The notes under the pieces are model-generated. The model made no database searches, was not told the origin of the DNA, and saw only the letters and a program-made list of their open reading frames with translations. A DNA stretch of 45,208 bases from Bacteroidales bacterium (GTDB lineage: Bacteria; Bacteroidota; Bacteroidia; Bacteroidales; UBA932): positions 1 to 45,208 of the forward strand of contig JAFXUS010000058.1 in assembly GCA_017535125.1 (NCBI GenBank). Reading direction: 5' to 3'. This document shows, one piece after another, positions 9,035 to 16,642 of the stretch. Position 1 is the stretch's first letter. The number at the start of each line of letters is the position of its first letter. Both the position numbers and the translations under genes were made by a program.

Positions 9035-10405
9035 ATGCTTCCGTTCCTCAAGCAGCCGGCCTACAAGCCGGCGGAGACCGGCCCCGAGGCCGATGCGAAA
9101 TACAAGCGGCTGCGCCTGCAGGTCTTCCTGGGCGCGTTCATCGGCTACGCCGGATTCTACCTGGTCCGCAAGAACCTCTCGATGGCCATCCCGGCCATGG
9201 CGCCGCTCGGCTTCGAGAAGACGGAGCTGGGCTTCGTGCTGGGCCTGAACGCGGCCGCGTACGCCTTGTCGAAGTTCCTCATGGGCAGCGTGAGCGACCG
9301 CTCCAACGCCCGGGTGTTCCTGCCGCTGGGGCTCATCCTGACGGCGATCTCGATGTGCTTCATGATCGTCCCGATCCAGTGGATCGGCGCGGAGCACAAG
9401 GCGCTGGCCATCCTCGTGATGGGCGTGCTGAACTGCCTGGTGGGCTGGTTCAACGGCATGGGCTGGCCGCCCTGCGGCCGCGTGATGACGCACTGGTTCT
9501 CGCCGGGCGAACGGGGCACGATGATGAGCATCTGGAACTGCGCGCACAACGTGGGCGGGGCCCTGGTGGGCCCGATGGCCACGTACGGCGCCGCCTGGTT
9601 CGGCAGCTGGTTCTACGGTTCCCACGAGGAGCTGTACTTCCTGATCGGCACCTTCGCCTTCCCGGCCGCGGTGGCGCTCTTCGTCGCGCTGCTCGCGTAT
9701 GTGTTGCTGCGCGACACGCCGCAGTCCTGCGGCCTGCAGTCGGTCGAGGCCTGGCGCAACGATTATCCCAAGAACTACTCCGAGAAGCACGAGCAGACGC
9801 TTTCTACGAAGGAAATCCTGTTCCAGCACGTGCTGAACAACAAATTCCTCTGGTTCATCGCCCTGTCGAACGCCTTCGTCTATATGGTGCGCTACGGCTG
9901 CCTGGACTGGGCGCCGACCATCCTGACGGAGAAGGGGATCGACCTGAAGAGCGCCGGCTGGGCCTATTTCGCCTATGAGTTCGCCGCCATCCCGGGTACG
10001 CTGCTCTGCGGCTGGCTGTCGGACAAGCTCTTCCATGGCCGCCGGGCGCTTCCGACGATGATCTTCATGGCGCTGGTGCTGGTGTTCATCGTCCTGTACT
10101 GGCTGAACCTGGACAACCTGACCGTCGTGATCATCTGCCTGATCGGCATCGGCTTCTTCATCTACGGGCCGGTGATGCTGATCGGCGTGCAGGCGCTCGA
10201 CCTGGCGCCGAAGAACGCGGCCGGCACTGCGGCCGGCCTGACAGGATTCTTCGGTTATTTCCTGGGTACGTTCATCCTCGCCAATACGGTGATCGGCTGG
10301 GTCGCGCAGACCGTCGGCTGGAGCTGGACCTTCGTCCTGCTCATCGCCGCCTGCGTGCTCGCCATCCTCTTCATGGGCCTGACCCTGAAGCAGGAGCGGA
10401 AGTAG
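9035..10405 (+). CDS. glpT: Glycerol-3-phosphate : phosphate antiporter
   Basis: Major facilitator superfamily, organophosphate:Pi antiporter family, 456 residues, about 12 membrane helices. GlpT-type features: GYAGFYLVRKNLSMA in the first helix with the conserved Arg, SVSDRSNARVF in the loop between helices 2 and 3, and GWFNGMGWPPCGRVMTHWF in the middle. The likely role is import of glycerol-3-phosphate in exchange for inner phosphate. It starts one base after the phosphodiesterase stop, so the two are tightly linked. UhpT and PgtP are relatives, but the neighbourhood supports GlpT. A strong hairpin follows its stop. Confidence 0.94.
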   Translation: MLPFLKQPAYKPAETGPEADAKYKRLRLQVFLGAFIGYAGFYLVRKNLSMAIPAMAPLGFEKTELGFVLGLNAAAYALSKFLMGSVSDRSNARVFLPLGLILTAISMCFMIVPIQWIGAEHKALAILVMGVLNCLVGWFNGMGWPPCGRVMTHWFSPGERGTMMSIWNCAHNVGGALVGPMATYGAAWFGSWFYGSHEELYFLIGTFAFPAAVALFVALLAYVLLRDTPQSCGLQSVEAWRNDYPKNYSEKHEQTLSTKEILFQHVLNNKFLWFIALSNAFVYMVRYGCLDWAPTILTEKGIDLKSAGWAYFAYEFAAIPGTLLCGWLSDKLFHGRRALPTMIFMALVLVFIVLYWLNLDNLTVVIICLIGIGFFIYGPVMLIGVQALDLAPKNAAGTAAGLTGFFGYFLGTFILANTVIGWVAQTVGWSWTFVLLIAACVLAILFMGLTLKQERK

Positions 10406-10426
10406 TCATCTTCACCAGAAGCCTAA

Positions 10427-10467
10427 AATGAGGACGGGAGGCAAAAAAACTGCCTCCCGTCCTCATT
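10427..10467. terminator. Strong 17-bp hairpin between convergent glpT and the Omp85-like gene
   Basis: AATGAGGACGGGAGGCA (10427-10443) pairs perfectly with 10451-10467 around the loop AAAAAAC. Convergent genes on both sides make a bidirectional terminator likely. There is no T-run immediately after the stem on the plus strand. Confidence 0.75.
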
Positions 10468-10470
10468 ATC

Positions 10471-10491
10471 ACCCCATTTTGAGGATGGGGT
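10471..10491. terminator. Second small hairpin before the Omp85-like gene stop
   Basis: ACCCCAT (10471-10477) pairs with ATGGGGT (10485-10491). It lies directly beside the 17-bp hairpin and five bases from the minus-strand stop. On the minus strand it is met first after the stop codon. Confidence 0.45.
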
Positions 10492-10495
10492 TCTC

Positions 10496-11821
10496 CTAGA
10501 AGATGTAGTTCAAGCCGATGTTGATGCCGAGGCCCTTTCCGTCGTTGGGATCGAAGCACTTGCCGAACTCGAAGTTGATGTTGAAGTTCTGGTTCATGAT
10601 GACGTGCAAGCCGATACCGGCGCTCATGTGGAGCTTCTCCGCCTGCTTGGTGTAGAAGTCGGCGGCAGTGTAGTTCTTGTTGTCGAAGGTAGCGACCAGC
10701 GTGTTGTCCTGCTGCAGGGTCTTCATCTGCTCGAGACGGTACGGGCTCACGACCATACCCATGTCGAAGAACGGGTTCGTGGCGAGGGCCCAGTTCTGGT
10801 TGATCCAGCGGAACTTGACGAAGGTCCAGCGGAACTCGGCGTTCAACCAGGCGTAGCTGTTGCCCTGCAAGCGGTTATAAACCGTACCGCGGACCGTGCA
10901 GGTGGAGCCGAGGCCCTCGGGACGGATCTGCTTCAGGTTGATCGTCTGGATGGTGGACAGCATGTAGTACGGCGTGTTGCCGGCGAGCAGGCCCTGGAAG
11001 CCCAGGTGTGCGCCGATCACGATGCGTTCGCCTATCGGGAAAAATTGCTTGACGTGGACCGCCAGCTTGAGGTAGTTGTTGTCATGCTTGGAGATGATGT
11101 CCGGCGAACCATAGATATAAGCCTCGATGTTGGTACCCCGGGTCGGGTTGTTCTCGTGGTCGCGCGTATCGAAGACGATGCCCGCCTTGAACTCCAGGTG
11201 TTGGCCGCCATCCTTTTCCGCGGCGGGGATGATGCCGTCCTGGACATAAAGGTCATAAAGGGAGAAGTCGTTCGCGGCCACCAGGCTCTTGTTGACGGCA
11301 TGGCCGGTGCGGACGTTCCAGTAGGTCACGCCGGCGGCCCAGCCCCAGTGGCTGTCCTCGCCGAACTTGCCCTGGAACATCAGGAGGGTGCGGAAAATGT
11401 CACGGTGCATCAGGTAGAGGCCCTGTCCTTCCGTGATCTTGTCCAGGCCGGGTATATACAGGGAGGATGCTCCGTTGAAGCCGTAGAAGTTGTCCGTCTT
11501 GTTGCCGAAGTAGGACACGTCGGCGGACACGCGCAGCCCCGGGATCAGGTACTTGCTGTCGAAGAAGGCGTGATAGACGGAGTTGCCCTTGGAATACCAG
11601 GAGGCTTCGACGTTGATTTTCCACTTATAGTCGGGATAGACGGAGCCGTCCCCGTACTGGTAGATGTCGGTCAGGGCGCCGTAGTGCCAGCCGAGGTCGG
11701 AGGAATAGCCGATGGCGGGCAGCGGACCGAAGTTGATGCCGGTTTTCTTGATTTCTTCCTGAGCGTTGACCGTCGTCAGGGCGGCGGCAAGCAGGATCAT
11801 GAGGGTGAACAGACGTTTCAT
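10496..11821 (-). CDS. POTRA-less Omp85-family outer membrane barrel
   Basis: A 441-residue outer membrane protein. A Sec signal peptide ([20 protein letters not shown]) is followed directly by beta-barrel sequence. There is no room for POTRA repeats, unlike BamA or TamA. The segment [21 protein letters not shown] is the typical strand pattern of the Omp85/bacterial surface antigen domain, and the protein ends in aromatic residues (NIGLNYIF), the usual barrel-assembly signal. This fits the described noNterm-Omp85 class of Bacteroidota. I chose ATG 11821 because it gives a clean signal peptide; an in-frame ATG at 11854 would place the promoter box inside the gene. The function is unknown. It lies between glpT and glpK, divergent from glpK. 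Confidence 0.8.
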   Translation of the reverse strand: MKRLFTLMILLAAALTTVNAQEEIKKTGINFGPLPAIGYSSDLGWHYGALTDIYQYGDGSVYPDYKWKINVEASWYSKGNSVYHAFFDSKYLIPGLRVSADVSYFGNKTDNFYGFNGASSLYIPGLDKITEGQGLYLMHRDIFRTLLMFQGKFGEDSHWGWAAGVTYWNVRTGHAVNKSLVAANDFSLYDLYVQDGIIPAAEKDGGQHLEFKAGIVFDTRDHENNPTRGTNIEAYIYGSPDIISKHDNNYLKLAVHVKQFFPIGERIVIGAHLGFQGLLAGNTPYYMLSTIQTINLKQIRPEGLGSTCTVRGTVYNRLQGNSYAWLNAEFRWTFVKFRWINQNWALATNPFFDMGMVVSPYRLEQMKTLQQDNTLVATFDNKNYTAADFYTKQAEKLHMSAGIGLHVIMNQNFNINFEFGKCFDPNDGKGLGINIGLNYIF

Positions 11822-11851
11822 TTTTGGCAAAAATGTGGTTATTAAAGCATA

Positions 11852-11859
11852 CAAATATA
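11852..11859 (-). promoter_or_regulatory. -7 promoter element for the Omp85-like gene
   Basis: TATATTTG on the minus strand matches TAnnTTTG and lies 31 bases before the ATG at 11821. It is back to back with the glpK element. Confidence 0.6.
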
Positions 11860-11891
11860 GGGAATTTCATCGGGATATTCCCATTTCTGCG

Positions 11892-11899
11892 TATATTTG
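11892..11899 (+). promoter_or_regulatory. -7 promoter element for glpKF
   Basis: TATATTTG matches TAnnTTTG and lies 30 bases before the glpK ATG at 11929. Only a weak -33 candidate (TTTC at 11865-11868) is present. Confidence 0.6.
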
Positions 11900-11928
11900 T
11901 GAGAACGGAACCGCTAACACCGACTGAT

Positions 11929-13407
11929 ATGAACCAATACATTCTGGCGCTGGACCAGGGGACAAGTTCCTCGCGCGCCATCGTTTTCGACCATCGTGGA
12001 GCCATCTGCTCCACGGCCCAGCTGGAGTTTACCCAATATTTCCCGAAGCCCGGCTGGGTGGAGCACGACCCGATGGAAATCTGGTCTTCCGAGGCGGCCG
12101 TGATCGCGGAAGCCATCACCAAGATCGGCATCAACGGCAAGAACATCGCCGCCATTGGCATCACCAATCAGCGCGAGACGACCATCGTCTGGGACGCCGA
12201 GACGGGTGTCCCGGTCTATAACGCCATCGTCTGGCAGGACCGCCGCACGTCCGAGTTCTGCGACGTGCTGAAGGCACAGGGACTCGTGGACAAGATCCGC
12301 GAGAAGACCGGCCTGATCATCGACGCCTATTTCTCCGGCACCAAGATCAAATGGATCCTGGACAACGTTCCCGGTGCCCGGCAGAAGGCCGCGGCCGGCA
12401 AGCTGCGTTTCGGCACGGTGGACAGCTGGCTCGTCTGGCAGCTGACCAAGGGCGAGGTGCATGTCACGGACGTGTCCAACGCTTCCCGCACGATGTTGTT
12501 CAACATCAATACGTTGGAATGGGACCAGGAGCTGCTGGACCTGCTCGGCGTGCCGCGCTCGATGATGCCGCGCGTCTGCTCCTCTTCCGAGGTGTACGGC
12601 CACACGAAGACGACGATCTTCGCGCATGCGGTTCCCATTGCCGGCATCGCCGGCGACCAGCAGGCCGCCCTGTTCGGGCAGATGTGCGTCACCCCCGGTT
12701 CGGTGAAGAACACCTACGGCACCGGCTGCTTCCTGCTGATGAATACGGGCGAGAAGCCCATCCTCTCGCGCAACAGCCTGCTGACCACCGTCGCGTGGAA
12801 GATCGGCGACACGGTCAACTACGCCCTCGAGGGCTCCATCTTCGTGGGCGGCAGCGCGGTGCAGTGGTTGCGCGACGGGCTGGGCATCATCTGCTCCTCC
12901 TCGGAAATCGAGGCGCTCGCCGCGAGCGTACCCGACAACGGCGGGGTCTATTTCGTGCCGGCCCTGACCGGCCTGGGCGCCCCGTACTGGGACCAGTACG
13001 CGCACGGCGTCATCTGCGGCATCACCCGCGGCACCACGGCCGCCCATATCGCCCGCGCCGCGCTGGAGGGCATCGCCTTCCAGACGATGGATATCGTGGG
13101 TGCGATGGAGAAAGATGCCGGCATCGTCCTGTCCGAACTCAAGGTGGACGGCGGCGCCAGCCGCAACAACCTGATGATGCAGTTCCAGGCCGACATCCTG
13201 GGCACCGCCGTCATCCGTCCGCAGGTCACGGAGACCACCGCCCTGGGCGCCTGCTACCTCGCCGGTCTTGCCGTCGGTTACTGGGGCTCGCTCGGCGAAA
13301 TCCGCGCGCAGTGGCAGGCGGAGCGCACCTTCGCCCCGTCCGGGGCCAACATGGACCCGATCAAGCAGGGCTGGAAAGACGCCGTCAGCCGCACCTTAAC
13401 CCGCTAA
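11929..13407 (+). CDS. glpK: Glycerol kinase
   Basis: FGGY-family kinase that phosphorylates glycerol with ATP to sn-glycerol-3-phosphate, trapping it in the cytoplasm. 492 residues, the usual length. Motifs: N-terminal ATPase loop [16 protein letters not shown], glycerol-binding [13 protein letters not shown], the Asp-containing [12 protein letters not shown], adenosine site [11 protein letters not shown], and the FGGY signature near [19 protein letters not shown]. The start [10 protein letters not shown] at 11929 follows the promoter element. An upstream in-frame ATG at 11824 would include the promoter and is unlikely. It is followed after 11 bases by glpF, forming a glycerol uptake pair. 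Confidence 0.97.
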   Translation: MNQYILALDQGTSSSRAIVFDHRGAICSTAQLEFTQYFPKPGWVEHDPMEIWSSEAAVIAEAITKIGINGKNIAAIGITNQRETTIVWDAETGVPVYNAIVWQDRRTSEFCDVLKAQGLVDKIREKTGLIIDAYFSGTKIKWILDNVPGARQKAAAGKLRFGTVDSWLVWQLTKGEVHVTDVSNASRTMLFNINTLEWDQELLDLLGVPRSMMPRVCSSSEVYGHTKTTIFAHAVPIAGIAGDQQAALFGQMCVTPGSVKNTYGTGCFLLMNTGEKPILSRNSLLTTVAWKIGDTVNYALEGSIFVGGSAVQWLRDGLGIICSSSEIEALAASVPDNGGVYFVPALTGLGAPYWDQYAHGVICGITRGTTAAHIARAALEGIAFQTMDIVGAMEKDAGIVLSELKVDGGASRNNLMMQFQADILGTAVIRPQVTETTALGACYLAGLAVGYWGSLGEIRAQWQAERTFAPSGANMDPIKQGWKDAVSRTLTR

Positions 13408-13418
13408 TTACCTAAACC

Positions 13419-14156
13419 ATGGAACAATACCTCTTCGAATTCATCGGCACGCTCGTGCTCGTGCTGCTCGGTGACGGCGTGTGCGCCGCCACGTCCCTCA
13501 ACCATTCCAAGGCGAAAGGCGCCGGCTGGGTGGTCATCGCCCTCGGCTGGGGCCTGGCCGTCATGATGGGCGTGCTGATTGCCGGGCCGGTGTCCGGCGC
13601 GCACCTCAACCCGGCCGTTTCGCTCGGCCTCGCCATCGCGGGCAGTTTCCCCTGGGCCTCCGTCCCCGGCTACATCATCGGCCAGATGCTGGGCGGCTTC
13701 GTGGGCGCCGTGCTGGTGTGGATTTTCTACAAAGATCATTACAAGGCCACGGCCGACCAGCCGGACACGATGCTCGGCACCTTCTGCACGATGCCGGCGA
13801 TTTCCAACCCCTGGCGCAACGTTGTCTGCGAAGTCATCGCCACCTGCCTGCTGGTGTTCGTCATCCTGGCGCTCGGCACCCATGGAAATGCCTTCAGCGT
13901 CAGCGGTATCGCCGCTTCCACCGGTTCGCTGGGCTCCTGGCCCGTCACCTGCCTGATCATGTCGATCGGTATGTCGCTGGGCGGAACGACCGGCTACGCG
14001 CTGAATCCGGCGCGCGACCTCAGCCCGCGCTGCGCCCACGCCGTGCTGCCCATCGCGGGCAAGCGCGACAGCGGTTGGAGCTACAGCTGGATCCCGGTCG
14101 TCGGCCCGATGGTCGGCGCCGCCATCGCTGCAGGGCTGTTCCTGCTGGTCTTCTAA
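13419..14156 (+). CDS. glpF: Glycerol uptake facilitator (aquaglyceroporin)
   Basis: MIP-family channel, 245 residues and six membrane helices, that lets glycerol diffuse across the inner membrane. Both half-helix NPA motifs are present: GAHLNPAVS near residue 65 and YALNPARDLSPR near residue 193. The Asp in the second motif (NPARD) is typical of glycerol facilitators rather than strict water channels. Lies directly behind glpK, which phosphorylates the incoming glycerol. Confidence 0.95.
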   Translation: MEQYLFEFIGTLVLVLLGDGVCAATSLNHSKAKGAGWVVIALGWGLAVMMGVLIAGPVSGAHLNPAVSLGLAIAGSFPWASVPGYIIGQMLGGFVGAVLVWIFYKDHYKATADQPDTMLGTFCTMPAISNPWRNVVCEVIATCLLVFVILALGTHGNAFSVSGIAASTGSLGSWPVTCLIMSIGMSLGGTTGYALNPARDLSPRCAHAVLPIAGKRDSGWSYSWIPVVGPMVGAAIAAGLFLLVF

Positions 14157-14163
14157 TTAAAAG

Positions 14164-14207
14164 TCGGAGCGAAGCGACCGAGGGGGTGTCGGGGGATTCC
14201 TCCCCCG
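14164..14207. repeat. Palindrome-rich intergenic sequence after glpF
   Basis: Begins with CGGAGCGAAGCGACCGAGG and ends in a 7-bp stem CGGGGGA / TCCCCCG (14190-14196 and 14201-14207, loop TTCC). It resembles dispersed GC-rich intergenic repeats rather than a coding region. It could end glpKF transcripts, but no T-run follows. Confidence 0.45.
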
Positions 14208-14235
14208 TGAGAACGAAGTGGAGGTACCTCAACAG

Positions 14236-14263
14236 AAAACAGCTGGCGACGAGCCAGCTGTTT
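14236..14263 (-). terminator. Intrinsic terminator of tRNA-Gln
   Basis: On the minus strand an 11-bp stem AAACAGCTGGC / GCCAGCTGTTT with a five-base loop (TCGTC) ends in TTTT. It begins three bases after the tRNA gene. An outer arm (ACCTCAAC 14226-14233 with GTTGAGGT 14266-14273) can extend the pairing into the tRNA 3' end. Confidence 0.8.
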
Positions 14264-14266
14264 GCG

Positions 14267-14337
14267 TTGAGGTATCCGGATTCGAACCAGAACAGACAGA
14301 ACCAAAATCTGTAGTGCTACCATTACACCATACCTCA
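14267..14337 (-). tRNA. tRNA-Gln (anticodon TTG)
   Basis: A 71-base tRNA on the minus strand. Acceptor arms TGAGGTA and TACCTCA pair fully with discriminator A. The D-arm contains GTGTAATGGTAGCAC. The anticodon stem ACAGA / TCTGT holds the loop TTTTGGT, giving anticodon TTG (codons CAA and CAG by wobble). The T-arm contains the standard GGTTCGAATCC. CCA is not encoded. A TATCTTTG promoter element precedes it and an intrinsic terminator follows. Confidence 0.95.
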
Positions 14338-14348
14338 ATTCCGGGGTG

Positions 14349-14356
14349 CAAAGATA
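14349..14356 (-). promoter_or_regulatory. -7 promoter element for tRNA-Gln
   Basis: TATCTTTG on the minus strand, 11 bases before the tRNA 5' end and just after the tadA stop. Good position for a dedicated tRNA promoter. Confidence 0.6.
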
Positions 14357-14361
14357 GTAAA

Positions 14362-14796
14362 TTATCTTTTGCTTTTGAAATAATCGGAGACCAGTGCGCC
14401 GCATTCATCGGCCAGCAGGCCGGAGGCGACTTCCGTGCGCGGATGGAGGAGGGATGGGGTGAAGCGGGAGTAGCCGCGGCGCGGGTCGGGCGCGGCCCAG
14501 ACGAGCCGCCCGAGCTGCGCCCAGCAGAGCGCCGCGGCGCACATCGGGCAGGGCTCCACGGTCACGTAGAGGGTGCATTCGTCCAGGTATTTGCCCGCCA
14601 GGGCTTCCGTGGCGGCGGTGAGCGCGATCATCTCGGCATGGGCCGTGGGATCGTGCAGGCGCTCGGTCATGTTATGGCCTCGCGCGATGATGCGGCCGCG
14701 GCACACGACCACGGCACCGATGGGCACTTCATCCTCCGCGCCGGCAGCGGCGGCCTCGCGCATGGCTTCGCGCATGTATTTCTCATCAAGATCCAT
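14362..14796 (-). CDS. tadA: tRNA adenosine(34) deaminase
   Basis: Converts wobble adenosine 34 to inosine in tRNA-Arg(ACG). 144 residues from MDLDEKYMREAM, the usual TadA start pattern. The zinc-dependent deaminase motifs are intact: HAEMIALTAA (zinc His and catalytic Glu) and VEPCPMCAAAL (two zinc Cys). An in-frame ATG at 14817 would add seven residues (MRIFVID) and cannot be excluded. Longer in-frame starts run back through the susD terminator and are unlikely. Lies between tRNA-Gln and susD on the same strand. Confidence 0.92.
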   Translation of the reverse strand: MDLDEKYMREAMREAAAAGAEDEVPIGAVVVCRGRIIARGHNMTERLHDPTAHAEMIALTAATEALAGKYLDECTLYVTVEPCPMCAAALCWAQLGRLVWAAPDPRRGYSRFTPSLLHPRTEVASGLLADECGALVSDYFKSKR

Positions 14797-14834
14797 ATCG
14801 ATGACGAAGATACGCATTTTCCGGAAGAAAACGG

Positions 14835-14864
14835 CAAGGCCGCCTCCGGAAGGAAGCGGCCTTG
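14835..14864 (-). terminator. Intrinsic terminator of susC-susD
   Basis: The stem CAAGGCCGC / GCGGCCTTG (14835-14843 and 14856-14864) has a short inner TCC/GGA extension. On the minus strand it is followed by CCGTTTTCTT. It begins 24 bases after the susD stop and ends before the tadA start. Confidence 0.7.
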
Positions 14865-14887
14865 TCATATAAGAGGTCAAACTTGGA

Positions 14888-16630
14888 TTACTTCTTGAAG
14901 TAAGGCAGGTCGCCCTTGGCCCAGTTGGTGCCGTCGCCCCAGCCGGGGTTCTGCTCCAGAACGCCTTCGGACAGCGTGACCTGGTCCTCAGGAATCTTGA
15001 AGAAACCACCCTGGGTGTCGTTGTAACGGGTCATGTAGTCCACGGTGAAAGCATACTCGCCGGTGTACTTCTCATTCAGGATCTTGTTGCCCACCTGGTT
15101 CTTGACAATCTCCTGGACGTCGCCCCAGCGGCGAAGGTCGTTCCAGCGGATGGCCTCGAAGCAGAGTTCGTAGCGACGCTCCTTCTTGAGTTTATCCAGG
15201 CTGTAGGCGACATCCGGAAGGCCCGCACGGGCGCGGACGGCGTTCAGACCGCTCTTGCCGTTGTAGATCTCGGCACCGTTGGTCAGCTCGGAGTGCATCA
15301 GGAGCACGTCGGCGAAGCGGAGCCAGGTGATGGCCTGGGTGAGACCGGTCTGGCGGTTGTTCTCGGAACCATAGTAGTAGGCGTAGCTGAGATAGCGGGC
15401 GGAGTGATCCTCGTTCCATGCCTCGCAGCCGATATATTTCTTCGCGAGCAGGTTGGTATTCTCCACTTCCTTGGCCTTGTCGCCGGGATAATTCGGGATT
15501 TCCACGAGACGGTCGCAGATGGAACCGACGCGACGGTAGTCATCGGCGTAGTCGGTATCCGCAGCCCAGTCAGTCCACAGTTTCTCGCAGACGGGACCAT
15601 TGGAGTAGCCCTGCACGGAGAACGGGAAAGCATCGGCCGTAGTTTTGCGGAGTCCGTAGAACTCGACGATACGGTTGTGACGCAACTGGCTATCCGCGCT
15701 CCAGCCGGGTTTGTTGGACATCTTGATGGAGAACATGCATTCCATGTTCTCATCGGTCTCCCAGTTCAAGCCATTGTCCTTGGCGTAAGGATAGTCCTTC
15801 GCCGTGTACGGATTGGTGTACGGCCAAAGGTTGCGCTGGTCGGACACCAGGCCGTAGCCGCTGTTCTTGATGCAGTCCTCAAGCCAGGCAGCCACCTGGT
15901 CCTTCGAGATGGAACCGCCGTCAGCAAGCGGAAGCTCGGTCTTTTTGTAGAAGCCGGTGTAGAACAGCCAGACGCGGGCCATCATACCTTCGGCGATCCA
16001 CTTGTTGGCGCGGCCTTCGCCCAGCGTCAGATAATTCTGGGAGGGGCCATGCTCAATGGCAGCCTTCAAGTCGGAAGCGATCTGGGCATACACCTCATCC
16101 GGGGTATTGCGGGGAAGGTTCTGCGGCTCTGTCGTGAGCACGAGCGGAACGCCGTTGAATACCTGTGCAAGGTTGAAATAGTACCAGGCACGGAGGAAAT
16201 AGATTTCGCACAGCAGCTGTTCTTTCTTGGAAGCAGCAGACCAGGTGGGTACGTTGTCGATGGTCTCCAGCGCGCTGTTGGCGCGGTTGATACCCTTGTA
16301 GCGGTTCTGCCAGAGGGGTTTCATCCAGTCGACGTAGGCGTTCATCAGTCGATCCACGCCCTGGGCGCCGATGTTACTCTGGCTGCCGCCGCCGAGACGG
16401 TCGTCAGACGCGATGTCGAAGATGAAGAACGGATCCTCTTCGGGGTCGGCGAGGTTGCGGTTCATCACGGAATAGATGCCGTTCACCATCTGGAAGGCAT
16501 CCGTCTCGTTGAGCGGGAAGTTGGAGGTATCCTTCTTGGTGAGGTTCTGCGTATCGAGGAAGTCGTCGCATCCTGCGAGGAACATCACGCAAAGCGTAGC
16601 CGCAATGAGATACAGTATATTCTTTTTCAT
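14888..16630 (-). CDS. SusD/RagB-family nutrient-binding outer membrane lipoprotein
   Basis: Surface-exposed lipoprotein that acts as the lid of a SusC-type transporter and binds the glycan or peptide ligand. About 580 residues. The lipoprotein signal MKKNILYLIAATLCVMFLAGC (Cys about residue 21) leads to CDDFLDTQ, the standard SusD start. The middle holds the SusD N-terminal helical pattern (YKGINRANSALETI), and the C-terminal RagB part includes RYELCFEAIRWNDLRRWGD. An in-frame ATG three codons upstream (16639) is an alternative start. It follows the SusC gene after 12 bases and is closed by a terminator. The ligand cannot be predicted because no enzyme gene accompanies the pair. Confidence 0.95.
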   Translation of the reverse strand: MKKNILYLIAATLCVMFLAGCDDFLDTQNLTKKDTSNFPLNETDAFQMVNGIYSVMNRNLADPEEDPFFIFDIASDDRLGGGSQSNIGAQGVDRLMNAYVDWMKPLWQNRYKGINRANSALETIDNVPTWSAASKKEQLLCEIYFLRAWYYFNLAQVFNGVPLVLTTEPQNLPRNTPDEVYAQIASDLKAAIEHGPSQNYLTLGEGRANKWIAEGMMARVWLFYTGFYKKTELPLADGGSISKDQVAAWLEDCIKNSGYGLVSDQRNLWPYTNPYTAKDYPYAKDNGLNWETDENMECMFSIKMSNKPGWSADSQLRHNRIVEFYGLRKTTADAFPFSVQGYSNGPVCEKLWTDWAADTDYADDYRRVGSICDRLVEIPNYPGDKAKEVENTNLLAKKYIGCEAWNEDHSARYLSYAYYYGSENNRQTGLTQAITWLRFADVLLMHSELTNGAEIYNGKSGLNAVRARAGLPDVAYSLDKLKKERRYELCFEAIRWNDLRRWGDVQEIVKNQVGNKILNEKYTGEYAFTVDYMTRYNDTQGGFFKIPEDQVTLSEGVLEQNPGWGDGTNWAKGDLPYFKK

Positions 16631-16642
16631 GGCATTCATGGA

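Noticed and set aside
14267..14337. tRNA-Gln as an integration site for a mobile element.
   Set aside because: No integrase gene or long direct repeat of the tRNA 3' end nearby; neighbouring genes are housekeeping or a susCD pair.
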